64,000 nt of DNA from Haloarcula pellucida (GTDB lineage Archaea; Halobacteriota; Halobacteria; Halobacteriales; Haloarculaceae): NCBI RefSeq assembly GCF_014647235.1, contig NZ_BMOU01000001.1, positions 724,262-788,261 on the forward strand, read 5' to 3'. Under the pieces are notes generated by a model. That model worked only from the letters and a program-made list of their open reading frames with translations. It was not told the origin of the DNA and did not search any database. Both the position numbers and the translations under genes were made by a program. Positions within the stretch are counted from its first letter, which is position 1; each line of letters starts with the position of its first letter. Shown here piece after piece: positions 34,388 to 44,540 of this stretch.

Positions 34388-35738
34388 GCGCCCGCTGTAC
34401 GCCGCCGACAGCGCTGACCGGGCGCTCCAGGAGGCGTTCGTCGAGGGCGCGTTTCCGGTCGCGGTCTACGGCCTCGGGAAGATGGGGCTCCCGCTTGCGG
34501 CCGTCTTCGCCGACCTCACCGGGAACGTCACCGGCGTCGACATCGACCCCGACGTCGTTTCCGCCGTCCAGCGTGGCGAGTCGCCGGTCGAGGGCGAACC
34601 GGGGCTCGCGGAGTTGGTCGCCGAGACGACCGCGGACGGGTCGCTCCGGGCGACGAGCGACCCTGCCGGCGCGGCCGCCGACGCACGGTTACACGTCGTC
34701 ATCGTTCCGACGCTGTTGGACGAGACGAAGGATCCGGACCTCTCGGCGCTGCTTGCGGCCGTCGACGCCATCGCTGAAGGGCTCTCACACGGTGACCTCG
34801 TGGTCGTCGAATCGACGGTTCCCCCGGGGACCACTCGCGACGTGGTCGCGCCGCGACTCGCCGAGCGGAGCGGACTGGACCCCGGCGAGTTCGGCGTCGC
34901 GTTCTGTCCGGAACGGACGGCCAGCGGTCGCGCGCTCGAAGACATCCGCGGCGCGTATCCGAAAGTCGTCGGCGGCGTCGACGCCGAGAGCGAACGCGTC
35001 GCGAGTCTGCTCTACGACGAGGTGACGAGCAACGAGGTCGTCCGGGCGGGCGACGCGACGACCGCCGAGTGCGTGAAAGTGTTCGAGGGCATCTACCGCG
35101 ACGTCAACATCGCGCTGGCGAACGAACTCGCACGCGTGGTCGACCCACTCGACGTCGACGTGAGCCGGGCCATCGAGGTGGCCAACACGCAACCGTTCTG
35201 TGACATCCACGATCCGGGGCCCGGCGTCGGCGGGCACTGCATCCCGCTGTACCCGCACTTTCTCACGTCGCAGGTCGAGACGGACCTCCCGCTGATAGAG
35301 ACCAGTCGCTCCGTCAACGACGCGATGCCGGCCTTCGTCACGAGTTCGGTCGTGCAGCTGCTCGGTGACCGCGGCCTCGACGTCGCGGACGCCGACGTGT
35401 TGTTGCTCGGGGTCGCCTACCGCGCGGGCGTCGACGAGACGCGAAAGGCACCGGCCAGTCAAATCGCGCGCTACCTCTCGAAACTCGGTGCGTCCGTCTA
35501 CGCGACAGACCCCGTGGTCGACGTCGGCGACGTCCAGGACCTAACCGCGACTCCGCTCGCACACGACGACATCGAATCGACCGCACCGCGGTTCGACGCG
35601 GTCGTCCTCGTCACGGCCCACGAGGCCTACGACACGATAGCGTACGACGCGTTCGAGAACGGTATCGTGGTCGACACGCGCGACGTCGTCGAAAACGCGT
35701 CGATACCCGTTTACACCATCGGACGCGGGCGTTCGTAG
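34368..35738 (+). CDS. UDP-sugar 6-dehydrogenase (WbpA/WecC type)
   Basis: A 456-residue nucleotide-sugar dehydrogenase starting with GTG. The NAD-binding motif VAVYGLGKMGLPLAAVFAD is near residue 30. VVVESTVPPGTTRDVV lies near 145 and the catalytic Cys is in GPGVGGHCIPLYPHF near 288. VLLLGVAYRAGVDETRKAPA near 345 and a C-terminal VVDTRDVV complete the three-domain layout. The central text is closer to UDP-N-acetyl-mannosamine or glucosamine dehydrogenases than to plain UDP-glucose dehydrogenase, as judged by eye. It would make the uronic acid form of the amino sugar, the first step of the pathway encoded by this operon. Confidence 0.88.
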   Translation: MTAVRPERPLYAADSADRALQEAFVEGAFPVAVYGLGKMGLPLAAVFADLTGNVTGVDIDPDVVSAVQRGESPVEGEPGLAELVAETTADGSLRATSDPAGAAADARLHVVIVPTLLDETKDPDLSALLAAVDAIAEGLSHGDLVVVESTVPPGTTRDVVAPRLAERSGLDPGEFGVAFCPERTASGRALEDIRGAYPKVVGGVDAESERVASLLYDEVTSNEVVRAGDATTAECVKVFEGIYRDVNIALANELARVVDPLDVDVSRAIEVANTQPFCDIHDPGPGVGGHCIPLYPHFLTSQVETDLPLIETSRSVNDAMPAFVTSSVVQLLGDRGLDVADADVLLLGVAYRAGVDETRKAPASQIARYLSKLGASVYATDPVVDVGDVQDLTATPLAHDDIESTAPRFDAVVLVTAHEAYDTIAYDAFENGIVVDTRDVVENASIPVYTIGRGRS

Positions 35739-35834
35739 CGCGATTCGCCAGCGAACTGGCAATCGGCCACTACCACAGTATAGTGGGTGTGTTCTCGACG
35801 CGTAACGTACCCCACAATCTATCAGATATAATAA

Positions 35835-35842
35835 GTAACAAA
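35835..35842 (+). promoter_or_regulatory. GTAACAAA element upstream of second DUF7344 gene
   Basis: GTAACAAA in an AT-rich stretch (GATATAATAAGTAACAAAG), 150 bases before the ATG at 35993. It matches the element upstream of the paralogous regulator. Confidence 0.4.
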
Positions 35843-35992
35843 GTATTAAGTGCCAAAAGCGTGTGTCATTTGACACGCTCTTGGGTTCGGACGGGCGCAA
35901 CTGTCGCGGCTACATCTGGGGGTGTGGCCAGCGCACTGCCGTCGGCGTGGCTGACACCGCCGCCCGTTTGCCGGACCGAGGAGGGCTTCAAC

Positions 35993-36613
35993 ATGAGCAC
36001 GCAGGACCAACCCACCACCGGCGCTGGCATAGAGGATCCGACTCCCGACGACACCGCATCAGTGGAGACAGCGGCGAGCGACACCGAGACCGAACAGAGC
36101 GAACCAGACGACTTATCGCTGGATTTGATATTCGAGATTCTGAAGAACAGTCGGCGACGCGAAGTACTTCACTACCTCCGCGATCTCGACTCCGACGAGC
36201 GCGTCGCGCTCGGGAAACTGGCCGAACACGTCGCTGCGATAGAGAACGACACGACGATGGACGCGCTGACGTCGAGCCAGCGCAAACGTGTCTACGTCGG
36301 TCTCTACCAGTGCCATCTCCCGAAGATGGACGACATGGGCGTCGTCGACTTCAATCAGGACCGCGGCCACGTGGCGCTGGCACCGGCCGCAGAACACCTG
36401 ATGGAGTATCTGGATCGGCCGAGCGACGAGGCCGTCGTCGACTGGCACCACTACTACGCCGTCGTCTCCGGTATCGGCATCGCCATCCTCGGACTATCGG
36501 CCATCGTGGGATTCACCGACGGCGTGTTGCTGACGCTGCTGGGCCTGGTAGTGGCGACGTTCGCGTTCTGTTCCGGCGTTCACTGGTTAGTCGACACCCG
36601 AACCGACGACTGA
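35993..36613 (+). CDS. DUF7344-type membrane-linked transcriptional regulator
   Basis: About 206 residues. An acidic, Thr/Glu-rich N-terminal tail of about 38 residues precedes a winged-helix region (LIFEILKNSRRREVLHYLR, then RKRVYVGLYQCHLPKMDDMGVVDF). Two hydrophobic helices lie at about 150-195 near the C-terminus. It is paralogous to the regulator at 31381-31926. The ATG at 35993 follows a strong GGAGG site, and the sequence upstream of it in the same frame is not protein-like. Its position at the right edge of the glycan cluster suggests control of that cluster. Confidence 0.82.
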   Translation: MSTQDQPTTGAGIEDPTPDDTASVETAASDTETEQSEPDDLSLDLIFEILKNSRRREVLHYLRDLDSDERVALGKLAEHVAAIENDTTMDALTSSQRKRVYVGLYQCHLPKMDDMGVVDFNQDRGHVALAPAAEHLMEYLDRPSDEAVVDWHHYYAVVSGIGIAILGLSAIVGFTDGVLLTLLGLVVATFAFCSGVHWLVDTRTDD

Positions 36614-37120
36614 CGACGCCGCTCGTTACTGCATCGGGACACTCACTTCTCGTCGGTCTCCGATCGGAGCGGCCGTACACGTCGACGCGAGAGGGTGGTC
36701 GACGACCGGTTCGTCGGTCACTTGACAGCGTAACCGGCGACACGGGAAGACGCGTCTCGCCGGGCAGTCGAATCGGAGTGAAGACGGGGTCGGCCAGCCG
36801 GGTTGTACGGGTCGGATGGGGTACACGGGTAGGCTAGCCGACCCCTCGGTGGTCTGCGTCGGACACAAGTGGGTTGGTGTACCTTCGGATGGTGTTTGCA
36901 GGTACGCCGACTGATAGCGCACCGTCACAACGGCGCGACATCGTGCCGGCACCAGAGGCGATGGGAGCCATCGGTATTGTTAAAATCTCCTTACAACCGG
37001 TCGACTCGATGGCTGTGGCTCGGTATCGAAGCCCGAGCGGGGAGTGGTCGATCGCCGACCCGTCTCGTGGTAGGTGGTGCTTACGAACGGTTGTGAACGA
37101 TGCGCCGCCGGCGTGATCAC
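36614..37120. other. intergenic region without supported gene
   Basis: About 500 bases between convergent genes. Short frames exist on both strands (for example 36874-37116 on +), but none shows a family motif or a convincing start. TTAACAAT occurs on the minus strand at 36976-36983 but no gene lies below it within a likely distance. Confidence 0.5.
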
Positions 37121-38455
<1,335 letters not shown>

Positions 38456-38702
38456 ACACGAGCGTGGGACGCCACCGTCAAAAATCTGTATCAGGTCCGG
38501 GGTTCGACGTGCTGGTTCGGATGGCAGGGTCACCGGGTCGTCGGTCGGCTTCGCGTCGACGAGTCCCCTCGCGCGACCACGTGACGGTCGCGTCCGCTGG
38601 CACGTCGGCGACGGCGCCCCCGAGGTACGGGCTCGATAGTCGACAGCGCCGACCGGTGCCGACGGGACAGACATTGATAGTGTGTGGCAAACAATCAACG
38701 GT

Positions 38703-40142
38703 ATGGAAACGTTCGACTTCGTGGTCGTCGGGTCCGGGTCCGGTCTCAGCGTGGCGAGCGTGGCGGCCGACCGGGGCCAGTCCGTCGCCGTCGTCGAGAA
38801 GGGACCGCTGGGCGGGACCTGTCTCAACCGTGGCTGTATCCCCTCGAAGATGCTGCTGTACCACGCCGACGTCGTGGAGACGGTCCGCCGCGCCGACGAG
38901 TTCCACGTCGACGCGACGGTCGACGGCGTCGACTTCGAGACAATCGTCAGGGAGGTGAACGAGACGGTCGGCGAGGACGCGGCGGCCATCCGCCGGGGCC
39001 TGCGCCACTCGGACCAGCACACGCTGTTCGAAGGCGAGGGCCGGTTCGTCGACGAGCGAACGATAGCGATAGTCGACGGGACCGACACTGGGACCCGACT
39101 CCGGGGCGAGACGGTCCTGCTAGCCGCGGGCACCAGACCGTCGATACCGCCCATCGACGGTATCGAGGACGTGGACTACCTGACGAGTACCGACGCGCTC
39201 CGGCTAGAGACGCCGCCGGACCATCTGCTCGTCGTCGGCGGCGGCTACATCGCCGCCGAACTCGGCCACTTCTTCGGAACGTTCGGCAGCGACGTGACTA
39301 TCGTCGGCCGCCGCCCGCATCTGCTTCCGGAGGCCGACGAACAGGTGGCAGCGTGGTTCACCGACCGCTACGCCGACCGCTTCACCGTCCACACGGGTCA
39401 CGCGGCGACGGCCGTCTCACAGTCCGACGGCGAGGTGACGCTGACGGCCCGGCCCTTCGAGTACGGCCCCGACGGCGAATCGGGGAGCGTCGAGGAGAGC
39501 GCCGACCCGGTGACAGCGACCGGCGACGCGTTGCTTCTCGCGGCCGGTCGGCGGCCCAACACGGACATCTTGAACGTCGACGCCGCCGGCGTCGAGGTGG
39601 ACGACGACGGCTTCGTCGAGACGGACGAGTACCTCCGGACCACCGCCGACGGCGTCTGGGCGCTGGGCGACGTCGTCGGCGAGTACCTCCTGAAACACAG
39701 CGCCAACCACGAGGCGCGAGCGGTCATCCGCAACCTGTTCGGCGAGGACCGCTCGCCCGTCGACTACACCGCGATGCCGTTCGCCGTGTTCGCCTCGCCG
39801 GAGGTGGCCGGCGTCGGCGACCGTGAGTCGGACCTCCGGGCCGCGAATAGGGAGTACGCCACCTCGACGTACCGATACGAGGACACCGCCCGCGGTAACG
39901 CGATGAAAGCCGAGGGGCTCGTGAAGGCACTCGTCGCGCCGGACGGTGAGATACTGGGGACACACGTCGTCGGCCCGGACGCCTCGGCGCTGATTCAGGA
40001 AGTCGTCGTCGCGATGAAGGCCGGGTCCGGGACGGTGAGTGACATCCGCGAGTCAGTCCACGTCCACCCGGCCTTGCCCGAGGTGGTCCAGCGTGCGTTC
40101 GCCGGGCCGTTTACGCACGGCGGTCACGACCACCACGGGTAG
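38703..40142 (+). CDS. dihydrolipoyl dehydrogenase-like flavoprotein disulfide reductase
   Basis: A 479-residue FAD/NAD(P)-dependent disulfide reductase. The FAD site VVVGSGSGLSVASVAADRG starts near residue 8. The redox-active pair is in GGTCLNRGCIPSKML near 38. The NAD site LLVVGGGYIAAELGHFFGTFG is near 172 and the second FAD motif VWALGDVVG near 318. The C-terminus has VHVHPALPEVVQRA, where the His-Glu pair of lipoamide dehydrogenases lies. A His-rich tail (GGHDHHG) is unusual. It could be a lipoamide dehydrogenase or a mercuric reductase/mycothione reductase relative; no partner E1/E2 genes are adjacent. Confidence 0.85.
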   Translation: METFDFVVVGSGSGLSVASVAADRGQSVAVVEKGPLGGTCLNRGCIPSKMLLYHADVVETVRRADEFHVDATVDGVDFETIVREVNETVGEDAAAIRRGLRHSDQHTLFEGEGRFVDERTIAIVDGTDTGTRLRGETVLLAAGTRPSIPPIDGIEDVDYLTSTDALRLETPPDHLLVVGGGYIAAELGHFFGTFGSDVTIVGRRPHLLPEADEQVAAWFTDRYADRFTVHTGHAATAVSQSDGEVTLTARPFEYGPDGESGSVEESADPVTATGDALLLAAGRRPNTDILNVDAAGVEVDDDGFVETDEYLRTTADGVWALGDVVGEYLLKHSANHEARAVIRNLFGEDRSPVDYTAMPFAVFASPEVAGVGDRESDLRAANREYATSTYRYEDTARGNAMKAEGLVKALVAPDGEILGTHVVGPDASALIQEVVVAMKAGSGTVSDIRESVHVHPALPEVVQRAFAGPFTHGGHDHHG

Positions 40143-40150
40143 CGTCGGTG

Positions 40151-40324
40151 TCACCCGGCGTCAGCAGTGACGTCGACGTTCTCTATCCCGTCCCGAACGT
40201 CGTTTTCGCCGACGGTCATGTCGTGTTTCTCGCCGGCGTGGTTCTGTACTAGCTCCACGACTTCGTCCTCGCTCTCCGACCGGACCATGAAGTCACAGGC
40301 GCTACAGCTATATTGGTGTGCCAT
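40151..40324 (-). CDS. DUF1059 family small zinc-binding protein
   Basis: A 57-residue protein missed by a length filter. It starts MAHQYSCSACDFMVRSE and continues with a His pair in NHAGEKHDMTV, giving the C-x2-C...H-x4-H pattern of DUF1059 proteins, which probably bind zinc. The C-terminus is acidic. It faces the flavoprotein gene, with 8 bases between stop codons. The function of the family is unknown. Confidence 0.75.
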   Translation of the reverse strand: MAHQYSCSACDFMVRSESEDEVVELVQNHAGEKHDMTVGENDVRDGIENVDVTADAG

Positions 40325-41337
40325 CGGATATCACCAGAGGTACCTCTGGTGCTGTGTTCGTCGGTGTGACGTGGTAATAGTATAGCGGTGCTACCGCGTC
40401 CCACAGTGTCGTCGTCGGCGACAAGTTGGACTTTCAGGTGGCGAACGGAGTCGTCGCGACGGTTCCCGGTGGGTACCCACGACAACACGACGGTCGCCGG
40501 CCACAGCCGTGACAGCGCACCACCATCGTGGTGCTGGGGCGTCTCTATCCGCGTATTCGGGCGATACCAAAGAGCGGCGTGACGAGGACGAGCGAGAGCG
40601 GGAACCGGACGAGGAACTGGAAGAACGAGCGGCACCGGAACGACGCGAGGAAAAGCGGCGGCAGAACGCGCGGCCGACGAGTGAACCGACAGCCGACCGG
40701 TACCAGCCCCGGCGCGTCCGCTCGGACGAGTGTGGGTCGGCGGTGCAGTACACACGCTGACTGCGCCGCCCGGAAGGCGGTGGCACACACGGACCGGTGA
40801 CTCCCAGACACACGGCCCGGTCTTGGGTTCGGACGTGCACCACTGCGCTCCGCTTTGGCCGTCGAGACTCGCTTCCGACCTGGGTCGCGAGTGTCGGTAT
40901 CGTCGCGTCGTGGCCGAGGTCAGGACCAGTGGAGGCCTCGACCAGGACTGCGACGGATTCACTTTGTACAGTCACTCATATGAGCATACGCGAATTACTT
41001 CCTTCGAAGGTCCGGTAAGGGAATGTAATCGGCGGCGTTCGAGGCCGCTTGACGAGGTAAGTCGGCGTTTGCCGGGCGTGGAGTGCCACGGGACCAGTGT
41101 GGTCCGACTCCGGCGTGCCGGCGGCCGAAAACGTCGGTAAACGGCGTCTTCGCCACGTGGCCGCACGGTGTCACTTCGGACCGTGTGCGGACTCGTCGGG
41201 AGTGTCGGCGTCGGGGGGCGTGGACGCTACAGAACGGGCGCACCATCCCGTCGACGGCGGGTGGACGGCCACTGAGCGTCCGCTTCGTCGCCACGCTTAT
41301 CGTTAAGACGCTCCGATCCCTCTACCTACGTGCCAGC
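40325..41337. other. 1 kb region without supported gene
   Basis: Frames here are Arg/Ser-rich or otherwise shadow-like on both strands. One minus-strand frame (40545-40811) ends in a hydrophobic run (FPLSLVLVTPLFGIARIRG) and could be a decayed membrane protein, but it has no recognisable start or family. A short AT-rich patch lies near 40960-41020. The base before the Hsp20 gene (TTATCGTTAAG, 41298-41308) probably contains its promoter. Confidence 0.4.
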
Positions 41338-41715
41338 ATGACGCCACGACGAGAGACCAGTCCGTCCCGGCGACGGGCGACCACGAGACCACCGACGGCC
41401 GGCGTCCCCTTCCCGGTAGACGTCGTCGACCACGGCGACGAGTACTTCGTCGCCGCCGAACTGCCCGGTATCAGGAAACAGGACGTCGACGTCACCGTCT
41501 GGCGGAACCGGGTCCGCATCGTCGCCGACGCCGACGGCGACGTGACAGAGGGGACGTATCTCCGGCGCGAGCGGGGACTGCCCGGCCGAAGCAGAGTCGT
41601 TCACCTCCCCGAAGAGGTGGAACACGACGCCGTCGAGGCCTCCTACGACGAGGACGGCGTCCTTCGACTGACGCTACGGAAGCGAACGCGACGACGGCGC
41701 GTCGACGTGTCGTGA
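41338..41715 (+). CDS. Hsp20/alpha-crystallin family small heat-shock protein
   Basis: A 125-residue chaperone. An Arg/Thr/Pro-rich N-terminal tail (about residues 1-25) precedes the alpha-crystallin domain: PVDVVDHGDEYFVAAELPGIRKQDVDVTV, then RERGLPGRSRVVHLPEEV, then ASYDEDGVLRLTLRKR. Small heat-shock proteins hold unfolding proteins. ATG 41338 follows the promoter-like TTATCGTTAAG; longer upstream frames are shadow sequence. The basic tail is atypical for a haloarchaeal protein. Its stop codon directly abuts that of the convergent cold-shock gene. Confidence 0.85.
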   Translation: MTPRRETSPSRRRATTRPPTAGVPFPVDVVDHGDEYFVAAELPGIRKQDVDVTVWRNRVRIVADADGDVTEGTYLRRERGLPGRSRVVHLPEEVEHDAVEASYDEDGVLRLTLRKRTRRRRVDVS

Positions 41716-41907
41716 CTAGACGCGCCGGAGGTTGGCGGCACGCGGGCCCCGGTCGCCCTGTTCGACGTCGAACTTGACCGCCTCGCCTTCAGTGAGGTCC
41801 GGATCGATGGCCGACCGATGGAAGAAAACGTCCTCCTCGCGTGCCTCGGTTTCGATGAATCCGTACCCCTCCTCGTCGTGGACGAACCTGACGGTACCTG
41901 TCGGCAT
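41716..41907 (-). CDS. cold-shock domain protein
   Basis: A 63-residue OB-fold nucleic-acid-binding protein. GTVRFVHDEEGYGFIETE carries the RNP1-like motif (usually KGFGFI) and EDVFFHRSAID the RNP2 motif, followed by VKFDVEQGDRGPRAANLRRV. The family binds single-stranded RNA and DNA as an RNA chaperone. It is convergent with the Hsp20 gene with no bases between the stop codons, so the two messages must overlap at their 3' ends. Confidence 0.9.
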   Translation of the reverse strand: MPTGTVRFVHDEEGYGFIETEAREEDVFFHRSAIDPDLTEGEAVKFDVEQGDRGPRAANLRRV

Positions 41908-42052
41908 GGCTCGTAGTTGGGCCGGGCCGTCCCTAAGTCTATGCCTCGGGCGCCTCCGGGTCGCTCTCGTTCAGTCGTTCGACGACGCCGCGTGTGCCGT
42001 CGACGCGTACGCGGTCACCCGTATGGCGATAGGTACGGCCAACCGGCGCTCG

Positions 42053-42445
42053 CTACGACGGCGTCGTCGTCACGTCCACTGTGCGCGTACGCGGACCGTC
42101 ACACTCCACGAACAGGACGGACTGCCACGTGCCGAGTGCGAGGTCACCGTCACGCACCGGGACGGAGACGCTGGACCCGAGGAGCATCGCTCGCAGGTGG
42201 GCGTCGGCGTTGCCGTCGAGTCTGTCGTGGCTGTACTGCTCGTCTGCCGGCACGAGGCGTTCGAGCGCGTCTTCGAGGTCGGTAAGCAGTCGTTGCTCGC
42301 GTTCGTTGACGCAGACACCGGCGGTCGTGTGGCGGACGAACACCGTACAGACGCCTTCTGCAACGTCGTCCGGGACGGCCGCGGCCACGTCGTCGGTGAC
42401 GTCGACCACCGTGACGCGTTCGTCAGTGTCTAGCTGGAGACGCAT
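42053..42445 (-). CDS. YjbQ/UPF0047 family protein
   Basis: A 130-residue protein of the YjbQ family. TVFVRHTTAGVCVNE near residue 33, DEQYSHDRLDGNADAHLRAMLLGSS near 70 and LGTWQSVLFVECDGPRTR near 105 are the family signatures, with a conserved Glu/His set at a metal site. Some members have thiamine-phosphate synthase activity in vitro; the physiological role is not settled. The start at 42445 (MRLQLDTDERV) was chosen because the family begins there. Confidence 0.87.
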   Translation of the reverse strand: MRLQLDTDERVTVVDVTDDVAAAVPDDVAEGVCTVFVRHTTAGVCVNEREQRLLTDLEDALERLVPADEQYSHDRLDGNADAHLRAMLLGSSVSVPVRDGDLALGTWQSVLFVECDGPRTRTVDVTTTPS

Positions 42446-42476
42446 GGTCACCGATAGACGACCCCCGATGATGAAG

Positions 42477-43472
42477 CTAACCGCCGAGCGCACAGACGAG
42501 CGCCTCGCCGGCCCGGTCGAAGGCGGTGCCGAACGGTTCGGACAGGGAACGCATTCGCTCGCGACTCCACGACGCCGCCTCGTCGCTGGCCTCGTGGACC
42601 GCGAAGTCGGCTATCTCGGTCGGGTACAGACGGAGTTCGGCGGGACTCCCCGACGGCGTCAGCGATAGCTCGAACAGGAAACTTCGGTCGTTTCGCCGTG
42701 ACGGGTCGACGGCGTAATCGTCGACGAAGTCGCCCGTGTCGTAGAGAATCGGACGGCCGTCGTACACCTCGACCCCCTGGAAGACGTGGGCGCTGTGGCC
42801 GTGGATTACGTCGACACCGTCGTCGACGAGCCAGTGGGCGAACTGCTGGAACGCTTCGGGGGGCTCCGTCTCCATGTTCGGCCCCCAGTGCAGGGAGACA
42901 ATCAGCAGGTCCGGGTCCCGGGAGCGCGCCTGTCCGAGCGCCGTCTCGACGGTCCGGCGCGTCTCGGCGTCGTCGACGTCTATCTCGACGTAGGCCGTCC
43001 CGGGCGTGGTCGCCGTCGCTGCGTACTCGGGCGTGTTGTCGGTCAGGGAGACGACGGCGACGGTGCGGTCACCGACGGGGAAGAACGCGGGTTCGAGTGC
43101 AGCCGATTCGGTCCGACCGGCGCCGGCGTGGGGGATACCTGCGTCGTCCAGCTCGTCGAGCGTGTCGAGGAGCGCCGGTTCCTCGTAGTCGAGGACGTGA
43201 TTGTTCGCCAGCGCACAGCAGTCCACGCCCGCGGCCTCCAGCGCGGGAACCGCCCAGTCCGGCGTCGCTCGGAAGTGGAACGTCCGCCGAGTGCGACGCC
43301 ACTGTTGCCCGCGCGCCGAGAGACAACACTCGAGATTGATACAGAGGCCGTCGAGGGTCTGTAGCCGGTCCAGCATATCGCCCCACACCGCCCCCGGCAC
43401 CCGGGCCAGTTGCTGTTCGTCGACGAGACGGCCGAGCATTACGTCGCCGGTCAGACCGAGTCGAAGCGTCAT
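42477..43472 (-). CDS. CapA-family metallophosphoesterase-like protein
   Basis: A 331-residue protein of the PGA-synthesis CapA family. LGLTGDVMLGRLVDE at the start, NLECCLSARG near residue 47, CCALANNHVLDYEEPALLDTL near 86, VSLHWGPNMETEPPE near 195 and VIHGHSAHVFQGVEVYDGRPILYDTGDFVDDY near 220 give the metallophosphatase-like metal ligands. CapA takes part in poly-gamma-glutamate export in bacilli. Haloarchaea have several such genes, and some make polyglutamate. No capB or capC gene is adjacent, so the substrate is open. There is no signal peptide. Confidence 0.85.
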   Translation of the reverse strand: MTLRLGLTGDVMLGRLVDEQQLARVPGAVWGDMLDRLQTLDGLCINLECCLSARGQQWRRTRRTFHFRATPDWAVPALEAAGVDCCALANNHVLDYEEPALLDTLDELDDAGIPHAGAGRTESAALEPAFFPVGDRTVAVVSLTDNTPEYAATATTPGTAYVEIDVDDAETRRTVETALGQARSRDPDLLIVSLHWGPNMETEPPEAFQQFAHWLVDDGVDVIHGHSAHVFQGVEVYDGRPILYDTGDFVDDYAVDPSRRNDRSFLFELSLTPSGSPAELRLYPTEIADFAVHEASDEAASWSRERMRSLSEPFGTAFDRAGEALVCALGG

Positions 43473-43489
43473 GGACCCGAGTATCCACG

Positions 43490-43942
43490 TTACTCCTGTG
43501 GCCCGCCGCCGGTCTGGGCCTCCTGTGCGTCACCCCACCCGCCGGCGTCGACGACTTCGAACAGGTTGCCCCAGCCTTCGTCGTCGTCGCTCTCGGGGAG
43601 TTGGTCGCGGAGTTGCCGGAAGTCCGACGGCGGCACGACCGACTCGACGAGGTCGACGACGACCCGCGCGTGGTACGCGGCGTCCGCCCGGTCTACGTTC
43701 TCGATGTCGCTGACCCGCGTGACGAACTCGGCCCAGTCGAACCGCTGGCCGTGTTCGTGGACGGCGCCGGTCATGTACCAGCGTATCTCCATCGGGAGCG
43801 ATGCGGCCAAATCCTCGGCGGCGCCCGCCGGGATGCGCTCGCCGAGCGTCAGCAGCGTCGCCCGAATCGCTCGAAGGGTCCGGCCCGTATCGGGTAGTTC
43901 CAGTCGGTGCTGTATCGTTCCGGTGAACTCGTCGAACTCCAT
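43490..43942 (-). CDS. DUF2267 family protein
   Basis: A 150-residue helical, acidic protein. MEFDEFTGTIQHRLELPDTGRTLRAIRATLLTLGERIPAGAAEDLAASLP is the typical first half of DUF2267, and YHARVVVDLVESVVPPSDFRQLRDQLP is its second half. An acidic, Gly/Gln-rich tail follows. The family occurs in stress-related gene groups, and universal stress protein genes are nearby. No biochemical function is known. It is 17 bases upstream of the CapA-like gene and may be co-transcribed with it. Confidence 0.8.
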   Translation of the reverse strand: MEFDEFTGTIQHRLELPDTGRTLRAIRATLLTLGERIPAGAAEDLAASLPMEIRWYMTGAVHEHGQRFDWAEFVTRVSDIENVDRADAAYHARVVVDLVESVVPPSDFRQLRDQLPESDDDEGWGNLFEVVDAGGWGDAQEAQTGGGPQE

Positions 43943-43992
43943 ACCGTTGAATCAACGACACGACAGGTAATCAATGGAGTGGGTCCCCAGAC

Positions 43993-44418
43993 TCAGGGTT
44001 GCGGTGCCACTTCGACGATTATCACCTCGCGGTCGGCTTGCTCGGTGACTCTCCGGCCGACGCCGGAGAAGTGTTCTTCGTGTGAACCGTGTTCGCCGAT
44101 GACGATAATGTCGGCGTCCACCTCGTCGGCGTAGTCGAGGATAACGTCCTGCGGCAGGCCGTGGCGAGTCGTCCCCTCCACCTCCACGCCGGTGTCTTCG
44201 GCCATCTCGCGCACGTCGGCGACGCACATGTGGGCGTGGTCCTCGGCGAAGATGGTCGCCAGCTCGGCCGAACTGAGCGCCGGTTCGTTGAACCGCCGTT
44301 CGTCGACGACGCAGATGACGTGCAATCGCGCTCCCTCTTCGGCCGCGATGTCGATGGCGCGTTCGGCGGCCACACGAGCGTACTCGCTCCCATCCGTAGC
44401 TAACAGGATACTCTCCAT
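43993..44418 (-). CDS. universal stress protein (UspA family)
   Basis: A 141-residue UspA domain. MESILLATDGSEYARVAAERAI at the start and VIGEHGSHEEHFSGVGRRVTEQADREVIIV near residue 108 match the ATP-binding subclass (G-x2-G-x9-G-S/T), although the last glycine/serine part is changed to GVGRRVTEQ. It may bind nucleotide and act in stress survival. It lies 50 bases upstream of the DUF2267 gene on the same strand and is divergent from coaD. Confidence 0.88.
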   Translation of the reverse strand: MESILLATDGSEYARVAAERAIDIAAEEGARLHVICVVDERRFNEPALSSAELATIFAEDHAHMCVADVREMAEDTGVEVEGTTRHGLPQDVILDYADEVDADIIVIGEHGSHEEHFSGVGRRVTEQADREVIIVEVAPQP

Positions 44419-44540
44419 AGTCGAACTTCGCGCCGACGATAGTTATAATTATGTCACTTCTGTGCGGTGCTCCAGTCCGGCCCTGCTGGCGCCGCTGGGA
44501 GCCCCGTACTTATACCACGGTGGCGGTCGAACGCCTGTCC

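Noticed and set aside
36976-36983. TTAACAAT as another copy of the cluster element
   Set aside because: No minus-strand gene begins within a likely distance; the nearest gene on that side is on the plus strand and ends at 36613.
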